A stretch of 64,000 bases of DNA from Streptomyces sp. CB02009 (GTDB lineage Bacteria; Actinomycetota; Actinomycetes; Streptomycetales; Streptomycetaceae): assembly GCF_001905825.1 (NCBI RefSeq), contig NZ_LIVV01000002.1:1-64000 (forward strand). Direction: 5' to 3'. The translations under genes and the position numbers were made by a program. The notes beneath the pieces are model-generated. The model was not told where the DNA came from, did no database searches, and saw nothing but the letters and a program-made list of their open reading frames with translations. The first letter of the stretch is position 1; each line of letters opens with the position of its first letter. Below are positions 1-8,669 of this stretch, piece after piece.

Positions 1-193
1 CCCCCGGCCGCCCCGCCGCCGCAAGCCCGGCATCCCGCACCCGCCCCGCCGACGCCACCAGATCCGCCAGATCATCCCCCCGCGCCCGCAACAACACGGC
101 CGCCTCACCGACATCAAGCGCAACCCCGTCCCGCGCCCGCTTCAAAGCACGGCGCATGGCATTCGCGGTGGGGGCAGGGTGCGAGGAGCTCAC
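1..193 (-). CDS. fbiC: FO synthase (FbiC), N-terminal part, cut by window edge
   Basis: Only the first 64 codons are inside the window; the gene runs off the left edge. The visible peptide contains [19 protein letters not shown] and [14 protein letters not shown], which I recognise as the N-terminus of actinobacterial FbiC, the radical-SAM enzyme that makes the deazaflavin FO for cofactor F420 from tyrosine and a flavin precursor. The radical-SAM cysteines lie outside. Start chosen at GTG (191-193) with AGAAAGG upstream. It follows the NTF2-like gene by 51 bp on the same strand. The position beside a cluster with two F420-type proteins is suggestive, but this may simply be the housekeeping copy. 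Confidence 0.85.
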   Translation of the reverse strand, partial: MSSSHPAPTANAMRRALKRARDGVALDVGEAAVLLRARGDDLADLVASAGRVRDAGLAAAGRPG

Positions 194-244
194 GGAGGGC
201 CTTTCTGCGGTGCGGGTGGGGAGAACGGTGGAGACGCGCGATTC

Positions 245-691
245 CTAGGCGGCCGCCTCCGCGGCGCGGTGGTCGTCGCGGCGGATGACGCGGGATCCGG
301 TGCGGAGCCCGGCCTCGGTGCGGACCAGGACGTCCTGGACGGTGACGCTCTGCTCCAGCCGGTTGGAGCCGTCGGCGGCGGTGATGCTCACGACGGCGTA
401 GTAGGCGGTGTGCAGGGCGGCGTCGCCGCCGCTCTCCACCGTGAGCATGTCGAACCAGTGGCGCGGCTGCCCGCCGTCGAAGCGGCCCGCGGCCGCCTCG
501 GCGGCCTTGGAGATCAACGCGGGGCCCTCCAGGGTGCCGACACCGGCGGGCGTGAACACCGCGTCCTCGGTGAACGTGGCGCCGAAGCCCGCGAAGTCGT
601 TGCCGTCGAGCAGCCGCATCTGCCGTGCGTAGAACTGCTGGACCTCCACGTACACATCGGCGGTCACGGGCGTGGTCACGGTCTCGGCCAT
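245..691 (-). CDS. NTF2-like (SnoaL-type fold) protein
   Basis: A 148-residue protein matching the SnoaL_4/NTF2-like small alpha-plus-beta barrel: an N-terminal helix (YVEVQQFYARQMRLLDGND), then FTEDAVFTPAGVGTLEGP and a C-terminal strand TGSRVIRRDD. In aromatic polyketide clusters such proteins act as cyclases, dehydratases or hydroxylase-like helpers; which one applies here cannot be read from sequence. ATG preceded by GAGGGAG. It is divergent from the extra ACP gene across a 440-bp regulatory region and reads toward fbiC. Cluster membership is inferred from proximity. Confidence 0.75.
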   Translation of the reverse strand: MAETVTTPVTADVYVEVQQFYARQMRLLDGNDFAGFGATFTEDAVFTPAGVGTLEGPALISKAAEAAAGRFDGGQPRHWFDMLTVESGGDAALHTAYYAVVSITAADGSNRLEQSVTVQDVLVRTEAGLRTGSRVIRRDDHRAAEAAA

Positions 692-923
692 GGGGCGGGC
701 TCCCTCGGGTGCGGTGCTCGACGTGGGCCCCGAGCGTGCCCCGACGGCCTAGAGAGGTGATCGAGCGACGGCTGAGCCCACCCTCGGGCCCGCCCCCGCC
801 CCGCTCGCCTCAGGGCCCGCCCCTGCCCCGCCGGCCCCCGGTCGCTCGCCGCCCGTCCGCAGGCACCACCTCGCCCCGCCGTCCCCGGACCTCCGCGCCC
901 CGCCGCCCCGTCCTCCCCGCCCG

Positions 924-953
924 TCCGAGCCCTGTTCGAGCCCGCTTCGAGGG
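924..953 (+). promoter_or_regulatory. Putative SARP-binding direct repeats upstream of first ACP
   Basis: TCCGAGC (924), TTCGAGC (935) and TTCGAGG (946) recur at exactly 11 bp, the pitch typical for Streptomyces antibiotic regulatory proteins. Eight bases after the last repeat comes GACCGT, a poor -10 candidate. If used, the transcript would have a leader of about 150 nt containing the 17-bp repeats. This is the weakest -10 match of the five boxes in the window. Confidence 0.5.
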
Positions 954-975
954 GGTTCGGCGACCGTGACTCGCG

Positions 976-1082
976 CCGGTCGGCGCCCGCTCTTGATCGG
1001 CGCCCGCTCCGGTCGGCGCCCACCCCTGATCGCCGCCCACCCCTGATCGCCGCCCACCTCTGACCGCCGCCCACCTCTGACC
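976..1082 (+). repeat. 17-bp tandem repeat array
   Basis: About six imperfect units of 16-17 bp with the consensus TGATCGCCGCCCACCYC. The last four (from about 1026) are nearly identical, differing at one or two positions. The array lies between the SARP-like box and the ACP start, so it is non-coding and probably in the leader or promoter. Confidence 0.8.
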
Positions 1083-1131
1083 GCCGACCGGTCGCCCGAC
1101 CGGTCGTCACCCATTCTCTGGAGGACCGTCC

Positions 1132-1389
1132 ATGACCGCCGCCTTCACCCTCGCCGACTTCCGCGTCATCGTGGACGCCTGCTTCGACGGCGCCGAGGCC
1201 GCCGCGCTCGAGGAGTCCGTCCTGGACACGGAGTTCGCCGACCTCGGCTACGACTCGCTCACGGTCTACGAGATCGTGGTGCGCATCCAGGACGACTTCC
1301 CCGTCACCGTCCCCGACGAGAAGCTCGACGAGCTGAAGACGCCCGCCGCGCTCATCGCGTACGTCTCCGATCAGCTCGCGGTCGCCTGA
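1132..1389 (+). CDS. Acyl carrier protein, first copy (probable priming ACP)
   Basis: An 85-residue carrier protein with the phosphopantetheine motif DLGYDSL; the modified serine is Ser42. It is one of two ACPs in the cluster. The other (5308-5565) sits in the minimal PKS operon, so this stand-alone copy is the likelier carrier for a special starter unit, as with extra ACPs that accompany KASIII and AT genes in frenolicin- or R1128-type systems. GGAGG sits 8 bases before the ATG. Its 3' end overlaps the convergent acyltransferase gene by 19 bp. The starter role is inference; it could also be a redundant extender ACP. Confidence 0.9.
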   Translation: MTAAFTLADFRVIVDACFDGAEAAALEESVLDTEFADLGYDSLTVYEIVVRIQDDFPVTVPDEKLDELKTPAALIAYVSDQLAVA

Positions 1390-2405
1390 GCCGCGCGGGT
1401 CCGGACGTGTGGCGGCGTCCGGACCCGGTGGCTCGCCAGGACGTCCAGTGCCTCCCCGAGCGTGCCGGGGTCGTCGCCGCCGGCCGGTCCGGCCAGCAGC
1501 GGGACGACCACGCTCGCGCCGGACCTGACGGACGGGTGCCTGCGCGCGGGGGCGGTCAGCGAGCGGTCCGCGCTCGCGTCGAGCAGGACCAGACCCGTGC
1601 CCGGTCCGTCGGGCGTGCCGTCGAGCAGCGCCCGCAGCGCGGGCCAGTACAGCACCGGAAGCGCCAACTGCCCCGCCCAGAACGCGGGATCGGTCGCCTC
1701 CTCCTCGCGCAGCCACCGTGCCGTACGGGTCGAGAGGAGCGCTCCTTCCGGGGCGCGCAGCGGTACGTGGGACAGCGCCCGCGCGTACGCCTCGGCTGCG
1801 CCGGCGAGGGACGGTGAGTGGAAGGCGTGCCCGGAGCGGAGCGCGCGGACGACCATTCCGGCCGCGGCGAGCCGTTCGGAGGTCCGGGCGAGGGCGTCGG
1901 AGGGTCCCGCGAGGACCGTCTGCCGCGGTCCGTTGACCGCGGCGACCGCCGCCCCCGGAGTGAGCAGCGGCTCCACGTCGGCCACGGCGGCGCCGACGGC
2001 CAGCATGCCGCCGCCGGTTCGGCCGGCGAGGGCCGTGCGGCGGGCGGCCATGACCTGCGCCGCGTCCTCGGGAGAGAACACCCCGGCGAGGGCGGCCGCT
2101 GCCAGTTCGCCGACGCTGTGGCCGAGCAGGACGTCGGGTGCGTGACCGCTCAGCGCCGTCACGCACCGGCCCAGCGCGTATCCGACCCCGAACAGCAGGG
2201 GCTGCGACACCAGGGCGTCGTCGAGCGACGGGTTGGGCGCGGGCCGCAGCCACTCCTCGCGCAGCCGGGCGCCCTCGGGCCCCAGGGCCGCGAGGAAGGA
2301 GTCCATCGGCGCCGCGAACTCCGGCACCGCCTCGTACAGGCCGGCGGCCATGCGTTCGCGCTGCGCGCCCTGGCCGGGCAGCAGCAGGACGGTGCGGCGG
2401 GACAT
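1371..2405 (-). CDS. Malonyl-type acyltransferase
   Basis: A 344-residue FabD/PKS-AT family protein: GQGAQ near the N-terminus, nucleophile elbow GHSVGE with Ser97, and HAFH at 193-196, the signature usual for malonyl-type acyltransferases. In type II PKS clusters with non-acetate starters such ATs load the priming ACP or edit unwanted acyl groups (ZhuC- and FrnK-like proteins). Start chosen at ATG 2403-2405 with GGGAGG upstream; longer in-frame starts add non-homologous sequence. It is divergent from KS-alpha and convergent with the first ACP, whose 3' end it overlaps. Confidence 0.9.
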   Translation of the reverse strand: MSRRTVLLLPGQGAQRERMAAGLYEAVPEFAAPMDSFLAALGPEGARLREEWLRPAPNPSLDDALVSQPLLFGVGYALGRCVTALSGHAPDVLLGHSVGELAAAALAGVFSPEDAAQVMAARRTALAGRTGGGMLAVGAAVADVEPLLTPGAAVAAVNGPRQTVLAGPSDALARTSERLAAAGMVVRALRSGHAFHSPSLAGAAEAYARALSHVPLRAPEGALLSTRTARWLREEEATDPAFWAGQLALPVLYWPALRALLDGTPDGPGTGLVLLDASADRSLTAPARRHPSVRSGASVVVPLLAGPAGGDDPGTLGEALDVLASHRVRTPPHVRTRAAQATAS

Positions 2406-2574
2406 CACTTCACGGCCTCCCGGGTCGGGCGTCCGGACCCGGCGGGCCCGGCGGGGCGGACCCAGCCTCACCGGGCCGCCTCGACGGGGACTGGAACCGC
2501 GCTGGAGGGGGCGGGAGTACCGCGGCCGGCCCGCCAAGTCGGCTGCCCGGCCGTGCAGTTCACGCCAGCGGGAC

Positions 2575-2606
2575 TCGAGCGGGCTTTGAGGGCGCCCGCA
2601 CACAGT
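2575..2606 (+). promoter_or_regulatory. SARP-type promoter of the minimal PKS operon
   Basis: TCGAGCG at 2575-2581 and TTGAGGG at 2586-2592 are spaced 11 bp. Exactly eight bases later lies CACAGT (2601-2606), a usable -10 box. This matches the classical layout in which a SARP occupies the -35 region. A start near 2613 gives a short leader before AGGAGGG and the GTG at 2642. Confidence 0.7.
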
Positions 2607-2641
2607 CGTCGACATCGTCCACTCAGGAGGGGGCTCGTCCA

Positions 2642-3907
2642 GTGAACCGACGTGTGGCCATCACCGGCATCGGAGTAGTGGCACCGGGAGGTGTGGGCAA
2701 GAAGGCCTTCTGGGAGCAGCTGACAGCCGGACGCACGGCGACGCGGACCATCTCCTTCTTCGACGCCTCGCGCTTTCGCTCCCAGGTGGCGGCGGAGGTG
2801 GACTTCGTGCCGGAGCGGCACGGTCTGGGGCCGCGAGAGATCCGGCGGATGGACCGGGCCGCGCAGTTCGCGGTCGTCAGTGCCCACGAGTGCCTGGCCG
2901 ACAGCGGACTGAACTTCGCCGAACTCGACCCGCACCGGGTCGGGGTCAGCGTCGGCAGCGCGGTCGGCGGTACGACCGGTCTGGAGCGCGAGTACCTCGT
3001 GCTCAGCGACAGCGGGCGGTTGTGGGAGGTGGACAGCGGATACGTCTCGCCGCACCTCTACGACGCGTTCGTGCCGAGCTCGCTCGCGGCCGAGGTCGCG
3101 TGGGCGTGCGGGGCCGAGGGCCCGGCGACGGTGGTGTCCACCGGCTGCACCTCGGGGCTCGACTCCGTGGGCTACGCCCGCGACCTGATCGCGGAGGGCA
3201 GCGCCGACGTGATGATCGCCGGCGCCGCAGACACCCCGATCTCGCCGATCGCCGCGGCCTGCTTCGACGCGATCAAGGCGACGACGCCGCGCAACGACGA
3301 CCCGGAGCACGCCTCGCGGCCCTTCGACCGCACGCGCAACGGCTTCGTCCTCGCCGAGGGTGCCGCGATGTTCGTCCTGGAGGAGGTCGAGCACGCCAAG
3401 GCCCGGGGCGCGCACATCTACGGCGTGATCGGCGGCTACGCCACGCGCTGCAACGCTTACCACATGACCGGTCTCAAGGCCGACGGCCGCGAGATGGCCG
3501 AGGCGATCCGGCACGCCATGAACGAGGCTCGGCTCGCCCCGCAGGGCGTGGACTACGTCAACGCGCACGGCTCCGGCACCAAGCAGAACGACCGCCACGA
3601 GACAGGCGCGTTCAAGGAGACCCTGGGCGCCCACGCGTACGACGTCCCGATCAGTTCCATCAAGTCGATGGTCGGCCACTCCCTCGGCGCGATCGGCTCC
3701 ATCGAGATCGCTGCCTGCGCCCTCGCCATGGAGCACGGAGTGGTCCCGCCCACCGCCAACCTGCACGAACCCGACCCCGAGTGCGACCTCGACTACGTGC
3801 CGAACGAGGCGCGCGAGCGGAAGGTCGACGCCGTCCTCAGCGTGGGCAGCGGCTTCGGAGGCTTCCAGTCCGCGATGGTCCTCACCCGCGAGGAGGCGGG
3901 CCGATGA
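2642..3907 (+). CDS. Type II PKS ketosynthase alpha (KS-alpha)
   Basis: A 421-residue condensing enzyme that builds the polyketide chain by decarboxylative Claisen condensation as a heterodimer with KS-beta. Catalytic residues are visible: Cys169 in STGCTSG, His309 in NAHGSGT, Lys341 and His346 in [11 protein letters not shown]. Length fits the family. Start taken at GTG 2642, 11 bases after AGGAGGG; the protein then opens with the standard [15 protein letters not shown] strand. It is first in an operon running to the PPTase at 9520 and overlaps KS-beta by ATGA, the usual coupling for equimolar synthesis. Confidence 0.97.
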   Translation: MNRRVAITGIGVVAPGGVGKKAFWEQLTAGRTATRTISFFDASRFRSQVAAEVDFVPERHGLGPREIRRMDRAAQFAVVSAHECLADSGLNFAELDPHRVGVSVGSAVGGTTGLEREYLVLSDSGRLWEVDSGYVSPHLYDAFVPSSLAAEVAWACGAEGPATVVSTGCTSGLDSVGYARDLIAEGSADVMIAGAADTPISPIAAACFDAIKATTPRNDDPEHASRPFDRTRNGFVLAEGAAMFVLEEVEHAKARGAHIYGVIGGYATRCNAYHMTGLKADGREMAEAIRHAMNEARLAPQGVDYVNAHGSGTKQNDRHETGAFKETLGAHAYDVPISSIKSMVGHSLGAIGSIEIAACALAMEHGVVPPTANLHEPDPECDLDYVPNEARERKVDAVLSVGSGFGGFQSAMVLTREEAGR

Positions 3908-5217
3908 GCGCTCCCACCACGACCGACGCCGCAACGACCGACGCCGCCACGACCGACACCGTCACGACGGCAGCCGCGTCGACCGGCGCGGAGCGGTCCG
4001 CTCCCGTCGTCACCGGCATCGGGGTGATCGCCCCCAACGGCCTCGACACCGAGAGCTGGTGGCGGGCCACCCTGAGCGGCGAGCACGGGATCAGGACCGT
4101 GGAGGACTACGACGCCTCCTCGTACCCCACCACCCTCGTCGGCCGGATCACCGGCTTCGACGCCGCCGAGCACCTGCCCGGCCGGCTGCTGCCCCAGACG
4201 GACCGGGTGACCCGGCTCGCGCTGACCGCGGCCGACCGCGCGCTCGCCGAGTCCGGCGCGGACCTCGAAGCGATGCCCGAGTACGGGATGGGGGTCGTCA
4301 CCTCCAACGCCACCGGCGGCTTCGAGTTCACCCACCGGGAGATCCGCAAGCTCTGGACGGAGGGTCCCCAGCGGGTCAGCGTCTACGAGTCCTTCGCCTG
4401 GTTCTACGCGGTCAACACCGGCCAGATCTCCATCCGCAAGGGGCTGCGCGGTCCGAGCGGCGTCCTGGTCGGCGAGCAGGCCGGCGGCCTCGACGCGATC
4501 GGGCACGCCTGCCGCACCCTGCGCGGCGGCGGCGTCCTCTCCGTCACCGGGGGAGTGGAGTCCGCGCTCGACCCGTGGGGCCTGGTCGCGCACATCGCGA
4601 GTGGACGGCTCTCCCGCGCCACCGATCCGCGCGCCGCCTACCTGCCCTTCGACACCCGGGCCGCCGGGTACGTGCCGGGCGAGGGCGGGGCCGTCCTGGT
4701 CCTGGAGGACGCCGGTTCCGCCGCCGCCCGCGGCGCCACCGCGTACGGCGAGATCGCCGGCTACGGGGCGACCTTCGACCCGAAGCCGGGCTCGGGCCGG
4801 CCGCCCGGTCTCGGACGCGCCGCCCGGACCGCCCTCGACCAGGCCGGTGTCACCCCCGGCGAGGTGGACGTGGTCTTCGCCGACGCGGCGGCCGTCCCCG
4901 AACTGGACGACGCCGAGGCCGCCGCCGTCGAGGAGATCTTCGGGCCGTACGGGGTGCCCGTGACCGCGCCCAAGACCCTCACCGGCCGGCTGACCGGAGG
5001 CGGCCCCCCGCTGGACGTGGCGGCCGCCCTGCTGGCCATCCGCGACGGCGTCCTGCCGCCCACCTTCCACATCGAGCGCCCGGTCGCCCGGCACCGCCTC
5101 GACCTGGTGCGGGACGTGCCGCGCGAGGCGCGGGTGCGGACCGCCCTGGTCCTCGCCCGCGGTTACGGCGGCTTCAACGCGGCCGTCGTGGTCCGCGCGC
5201 CGCGCTCCGCCCGCTGA
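3904..5217 (+). CDS. Type II PKS chain length factor (KS-beta)
   Basis: A 437-residue KS homologue with Gln192 (VGEQAGG) in place of the active-site cysteine, the hallmark of chain length factors that set the number of extensions and decarboxylate malonyl-ACP. The N-terminus has an unusual Thr/Ala/Asp stretch in which TTDAA is repeated (residues about 6-20) before the KS fold starts at APVVTGIG. The ATG overlaps the KS-alpha stop. Chain length cannot be read off by eye. Confidence 0.96.
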   Translation: MSAPTTTDAATTDAATTDTVTTAAASTGAERSAPVVTGIGVIAPNGLDTESWWRATLSGEHGIRTVEDYDASSYPTTLVGRITGFDAAEHLPGRLLPQTDRVTRLALTAADRALAESGADLEAMPEYGMGVVTSNATGGFEFTHREIRKLWTEGPQRVSVYESFAWFYAVNTGQISIRKGLRGPSGVLVGEQAGGLDAIGHACRTLRGGGVLSVTGGVESALDPWGLVAHIASGRLSRATDPRAAYLPFDTRAAGYVPGEGGAVLVLEDAGSAAARGATAYGEIAGYGATFDPKPGSGRPPGLGRAARTALDQAGVTPGEVDVVFADAAAVPELDDAEAAAVEEIFGPYGVPVTAPKTLTGRLTGGGPPLDVAAALLAIRDGVLPPTFHIERPVARHRLDLVRDVPREARVRTALVLARGYGGFNAAVVVRAPRSAR

Positions 5218-5307
5218 ACCACCCCCCCCCGTCGATCCGCCGGACCACCCCACCGTTCCGCTGTTCCGACCGTTTCCCGATCCGACCAGACCGCAGAGAG
5301 GTCCGAC

Positions 5308-5565
5308 ATGAGCCTGATGACCTTCGACGACCTGAAGAAGATCCTCGCCGAGTGCGCGGGGGAGGACGAGACGACCGGCCTGGCGGCGGACGCGCTCGAC
5401 ACCCCGTTCACCGACCTCGGCTACGACTCCCTCGCCCTGCTGGAGGCGGCGGCCCTCGCCGGGCAGCGCTTCGGCGCCGAACTCACCGACGACGAGGTCA
5501 CGTCGATCGTGACGCCGCGCGAGTTCCTCGACCGCGTCAACGTGGTGACCCCCACCGCCGCGTGA
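5308..5565 (+). CDS. Acyl carrier protein of the minimal PKS
   Basis: An 85-residue ACP with TDLGYDSLALLE; the phosphopantetheine serine is Ser41. It is the third gene of the KS-alpha/KS-beta/ACP trio and presumably carries the growing chain. Ribosome site GAGAGG before the ATG. It is clearly diverged from the other ACP (shared core DLGYDSL, different flanks), which supports different partners. A strong 19-bp stem-loop follows the gene. Confidence 0.96.
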   Translation: MSLMTFDDLKKILAECAGEDETTGLAADALDTPFTDLGYDSLALLEAAALAGQRFGAELTDDEVTSIVTPREFLDRVNVVTPTAA

Positions 5566-5600
5566 CGCCCGGCGCGGCGCGGCCGTCGCGGCCGCGTGAA

Positions 5601-5649
5601 GCCCGCCGCCGCGTTCCCGGACTGTGCGGACGGGAACGCGGCGGCGGGC
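5601..5649 (+). terminator. Intercistronic 19-bp stem-loop
   Basis: GCCCGCCGCCGCGTTCCCG (5601-5619) is perfectly complementary to 5631-5649, with an 11-base loop. No T-run follows and the operon continues into the ketoreductase, so it may be an attenuator or an RNA processing/stability element that sets minimal PKS to tailoring ratios rather than a full terminator. Confidence 0.75.
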
Positions 5650-5749
5650 GCGCCGAACGCGGGCCGGCGTCGCCTCCCCCCTCCGTCCTTCCTCTGCCCC
5701 CGCCTCCCCCCACCTCCCTTTCTCTCTCCCCGTACGAGGAGCAGCAGCC

Positions 5750-6544
5750 ATGACCACATCAGCACCCGGCGGACGCGGTGTCGCCCTCGTCACCGGAGCC
5801 ACCCGGGGCATCGGCCTCTCGGTCGCCTCGGTGCTCGCCGAGCGCGGGCACCCGGTCTTCCTCTGCGCCCGCGACGCGTCCGCCGTCGCCGACACCGTCA
5901 AGGACCTGCGCGGCCGCGGCTACGAGGCGGACGGCGCCGCGTGCGACGTGACCTCGCCGGAGAGCGTGCGCGACTGGGTGGCGGCCGCCGTCGAGCGGTA
6001 CGGCCCGGTCGAGGTCCTGGTGAACAACGCCGGCCGCAGCGGCGGCGGTGTCACCGCGGAGATCCCCGACCAGCTCTGGTACGACGTCATCGACACGAAC
6101 CTCAACAGCGTGTTCCTGGTGACGAAGCAGGTCCTCACCACCGGCCGGATGCGCGAGCTGTCCAGCGGCCGGATCATCAGCATCGCCTCCACCGGCGGCA
6201 AGCAGGGAGTCGTCTTCGGCGCCCCGTACTCGGCGTCCAAGCACGCCGTCGTCGGCTTCACCAAGGCCCTCGGCCTGGAGCTCGCCAAGAGCGGCATCAC
6301 GGTCAACGCCGTCTGCCCGGGGTACGTCGAGACCCCGATGGCCGCGAACGTCCGCCGCCACTACGCGCAGATCTGGGACACCACGGAGGAAGCCGTCCTG
6401 GAGCGCTTCGAGGCCAAGATCCCGCTCGGCCGCTACACCGAACCGGAAGAGGTCGCCGGGCTCGTCGGCTACCTCGTCTCGGACACCGCCGCCGCCATCA
6501 CCGCGCAGGCGCTCAACGTCTGCGGCGGACTGGGGAACTACTGA
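5750..6544 (+). CDS. Polyketide ketoreductase (actIII-type SDR)
   Basis: A 264-residue short-chain dehydrogenase with TGATRGIG cofactor motif and the tetrad Asn117, Ser147, Tyr160 (YSASK) and Lys164. It resembles the C9 ketoreductases of actinorhodin-type pathways, which reduce the nascent polyketide after first-ring cyclisation. The loop is NNAGRSGGG where ActKR has a PGG motif. ATG preceded by GAGGAGCAG. Its stop overlaps the aromatase start (TGATG). Confidence 0.93.
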   Translation: MTTSAPGGRGVALVTGATRGIGLSVASVLAERGHPVFLCARDASAVADTVKDLRGRGYEADGAACDVTSPESVRDWVAAAVERYGPVEVLVNNAGRSGGGVTAEIPDQLWYDVIDTNLNSVFLVTKQVLTTGRMRELSSGRIISIASTGGKQGVVFGAPYSASKHAVVGFTKALGLELAKSGITVNAVCPGYVETPMAANVRRHYAQIWDTTEEAVLERFEAKIPLGRYTEPEEVAGLVGYLVSDTAAAITAQALNVCGGLGNY

Positions 6545-7671
6545 TGGGAGCCCCCATGCCCGGACCCGACGCCCGTTCCGCCGTGCACACGGCCGACCTG
6601 GACGCCCCGCCGGAGAACGCCTACCGGCTCGTCGCGGACGTGCTGCACTGGCCGCTGCTCTTCTCGCCGTGCATCTGGTCGCAGGTGCTCGACGCGGCCC
6701 CGGCGGAGGCGGCGCGGGCAGCCGAGCCCGCCGCGCCTTCCGCCGAGCCCTCCGCACCCTCCGTCGCCGGTGAGGAGCCCGCCTCGCCCTCCACCGCCGG
6801 GACGCCGCCGCGCCCCTTCGCGGGCCTGGGCGCCACCGACGAGCGCATCCGGCTGTGGGCGGTGGTCGGCAGCGGAGTGCGCAGCTGGACCTCGCGCCGC
6901 ACCCTCGATCCGGCCGCGCTGCGGGTGGACTTCGCCCAGCAGGAGCCCGCGGCCCCGATCGTCCGGATGAGCGGTCACTGGTCCTTCGGCGCGGAGCCCG
7001 GCAGCCCCGCGGCAACGCACCGGCTCGCGCTGCACCACGCGTGGGCGACCGAGGGCGGCCAGGAGGTCGGCGACCGCATCGAGGCGGCGCTCGACCACAA
7101 CAGCAAGGAGGAGATCGCGGCGGTCAAGGCCTGGGCCGAGCGCCCGCAGGCCCCCGAGGAGCTGATCTTCTCCTTCAGCGACACCCTGCTCGTCGACGGC
7201 CCGGTGAGCGAGGTGTACGACTTCCTCTACCGCGCCGACCTGTGGCCCGCCCGGCTGCCGCACGTGGCCGCGCTCGACGTGGAGACCGCGCCCGAGTCCC
7301 CGGCCGGCACCGAGGTCGAGGTGCAGACCATGGACATGAAGACGAAGGGCGCCGACGGTTCGGTGCACGCCACCCAGTCCGTACGGCTCTGCTTCGCCGA
7401 CCGCAGGATCGTCTACAAGCAGACCACCGTGCCCCGCGGGCTGCTCGGCCACACCGGCGAGTGGCTCTTCGAGGAAACCCCGGCGGGCACCCTGGTGACC
7501 GCCCGCCACCAGGTGGCGCTCGACCCCGGCGCGCTGGAAGGGGTCTTCGGCCCCGGCACCACCCTGGAGTCGGCCCGCCGACTGGTCCGCGACGCCCTCG
7601 GCGGCAACAGCCGCCGCACCCTCGGTGAGGCGCGGCGGCACGTCGAGAGCCTCGGGCAGGCCGTCCGGTGA
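6544..7671 (+). CDS. Didomain aromatase/cyclase
   Basis: A 375-residue protein with two START/Bet v1-like halves (about 10-180 and 190-370), as in ActVII-type aromatase/cyclases that dehydrate and aromatise the first ring of reduced polyketides. Second half: FSFSDTLLVDGPVSEVYDFL. The first half carries an Ala/Pro/Ser-rich insertion at about residues 53-95 after IWSQVLDAA, not expected in the fold and probably a disordered loop. Start overlaps the KR stop; the 3' end overlaps the next gene by GTGA. Confidence 0.9.
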   Translation: MGAPMPGPDARSAVHTADLDAPPENAYRLVADVLHWPLLFSPCIWSQVLDAAPAEAARAAEPAAPSAEPSAPSVAGEEPASPSTAGTPPRPFAGLGATDERIRLWAVVGSGVRSWTSRRTLDPAALRVDFAQQEPAAPIVRMSGHWSFGAEPGSPAATHRLALHHAWATEGGQEVGDRIEAALDHNSKEEIAAVKAWAERPQAPEELIFSFSDTLLVDGPVSEVYDFLYRADLWPARLPHVAALDVETAPESPAGTEVEVQTMDMKTKGADGSVHATQSVRLCFADRRIVYKQTTVPRGLLGHTGEWLFEETPAGTLVTARHQVALDPGALEGVFGPGTTLESARRLVRDALGGNSRRTLGEARRHVESLGQAVR

Positions 7672-8669
7672 CGGAGACCCTGCCCGGGGCGGCCCCGGAC
7701 CGGTCGGCGCCCGCCGCGCCGCCGGGGCCGCCCCGTACCGAGGAGCCCGCCGCGGCCCCGGGGCCGCCCCGTACCGAGGAACTCGCCCCCGGCGTGTACG
7801 CGTACATCCAGCCCGACGGCGGCTGGTGCGTGAGCAACTCCGGGGTGCTGATCGGCGACGACGGGGTCACCGTGGTCGACACCACGGCCACCGAGGACCG
7901 GGCGCGCGCACTGCGCGCGGCCGTCGGCGCGCTCACAACGGCGCCCGTCCGCCTCCTGGTCAACACCCACTTCCACGGCGACCACACCTTCGGGAACGCC
8001 GTCGTCGGCGACGGCCGGGCGGCCGTCGTCGCCCACGAGCGGCTGCGCGACGAGGCCGCCGCCGCCGGTCTCGGCCTCACCGGCCTGTGGCCCGGGGTGC
8101 ACTGGGGCGACGTGTCGGTGACCCTGCCCCACCTCACCTATCGGGACAGGCTCACCCTCCACCTGGGGGAAGGGCGCGAGGCCGAGCTGTTCCACCCGGG
8201 CCCGGCGCACACCACCAACGACACCCTCGTGTGGCTGGCCCGTGAGCGGGTCCTCTTCGCCGGCGACGTCGTCATGCCCGGCTGCACGCCGTTCGTCCTG
8301 ATGGGCTCGATCGAGGGCAGCCTGCGCACCCTCGACCGGATCGGCGAACTCGCCCCGCAGGCGATCGTCGGCGGCCACGGCCCGGTCTCCGGTCCCGAGG
8401 TGCTGCGCGAGACGGCGGAGTACCTGCGCCGGGTCCGCAGGATCGCGGAGCAGGGCAGGGCCCGGGGACTGACCCCGCTGCAGACCGCGCGGGAGCACGG
8501 CCCCGGACCGTTCGGCCACTGGCAGGACCCGGAGCGGCTGGTCGGGAACCTCCACCGGGCGTACGCGGAGCTGGCCGGCGAACCCCTGGGCAGCCCGCTC
8601 GACGTGGTGGGGATCTTCGGGGAGCTGGTGGAGTTCAACGGCGGTGTGCTGCCCACCTGCTACGCGTGA
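7668..8669 (+). CDS. Metallo-beta-lactamase-fold cyclase (ActIV-like)
   Basis: A 333-residue MBL-fold protein with the zinc motif HFHGDH (His101, His103, Asp105, His106), then HPGPAHTTNDTLVW and FAGDVV. In this operon position the family provides the second- or third-ring cyclase (ActIV type). The first 40 residues hold a duplicated GPPRTEE segment encoded by a 23-bp direct repeat (7722-7744 and 7758-7780). GTG start coupled to the aromatase stop. Confidence 0.88.
   Translation: MTETLPGAAPDRSAPAAPPGPPRTEEPAAAPGPPRTEELAPGVYAYIQPDGGWCVSNSGVLIGDDGVTVVDTTATEDRARALRAAVGALTTAPVRLLVNTHFHGDHTFGNAVVGDGRAAVVAHERLRDEAAAAGLGLTGLWPGVHWGDVSVTLPHLTYRDRLTLHLGEGREAELFHPGPAHTTNDTLVWLARERVLFAGDVVMPGCTPFVLMGSIEGSLRTLDRIGELAPQAIVGGHGPVSGPEVLRETAEYLRRVRRIAEQGRARGLTPLQTAREHGPGPFGHWQDPERLVGNLHRAYAELAGEPLGSPLDVVGIFGELVEFNGGVLPTCYA

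Larger units (their letters stand above)
692..1131. other. Non-coding divergent region with SARP-like and tandem repeats
   Basis: 440 bp between the NTF2-like gene and the first ACP gene. I see no convincing gene. It holds an 11-bp-pitch series of TCGAG-like heptamers (924-953), a block of 16-17-bp tandem repeats (about 976-1082) and two GACCGGTC palindromes 12 bp apart (1086-1093, 1098-1105). GGAGG at 1120-1124 is the ribosome site of the ACP gene. Confidence 0.7.

Noticed and set aside
761..778. TCGAGCG/CTGAGCC pair near the NTF2-like gene as a further SARP box
   Set aside because: It is 11 bp spaced but points away from the NTF2-like gene and has no -10 box at the expected distance.
3793..5901. 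A 702-codon antisense open frame across KS-beta and ACP
   Set aside because: It mirrors the GC-rich third positions of the real plus-strand genes and shows no recognisable domain; many similar long shadows occur in this window.
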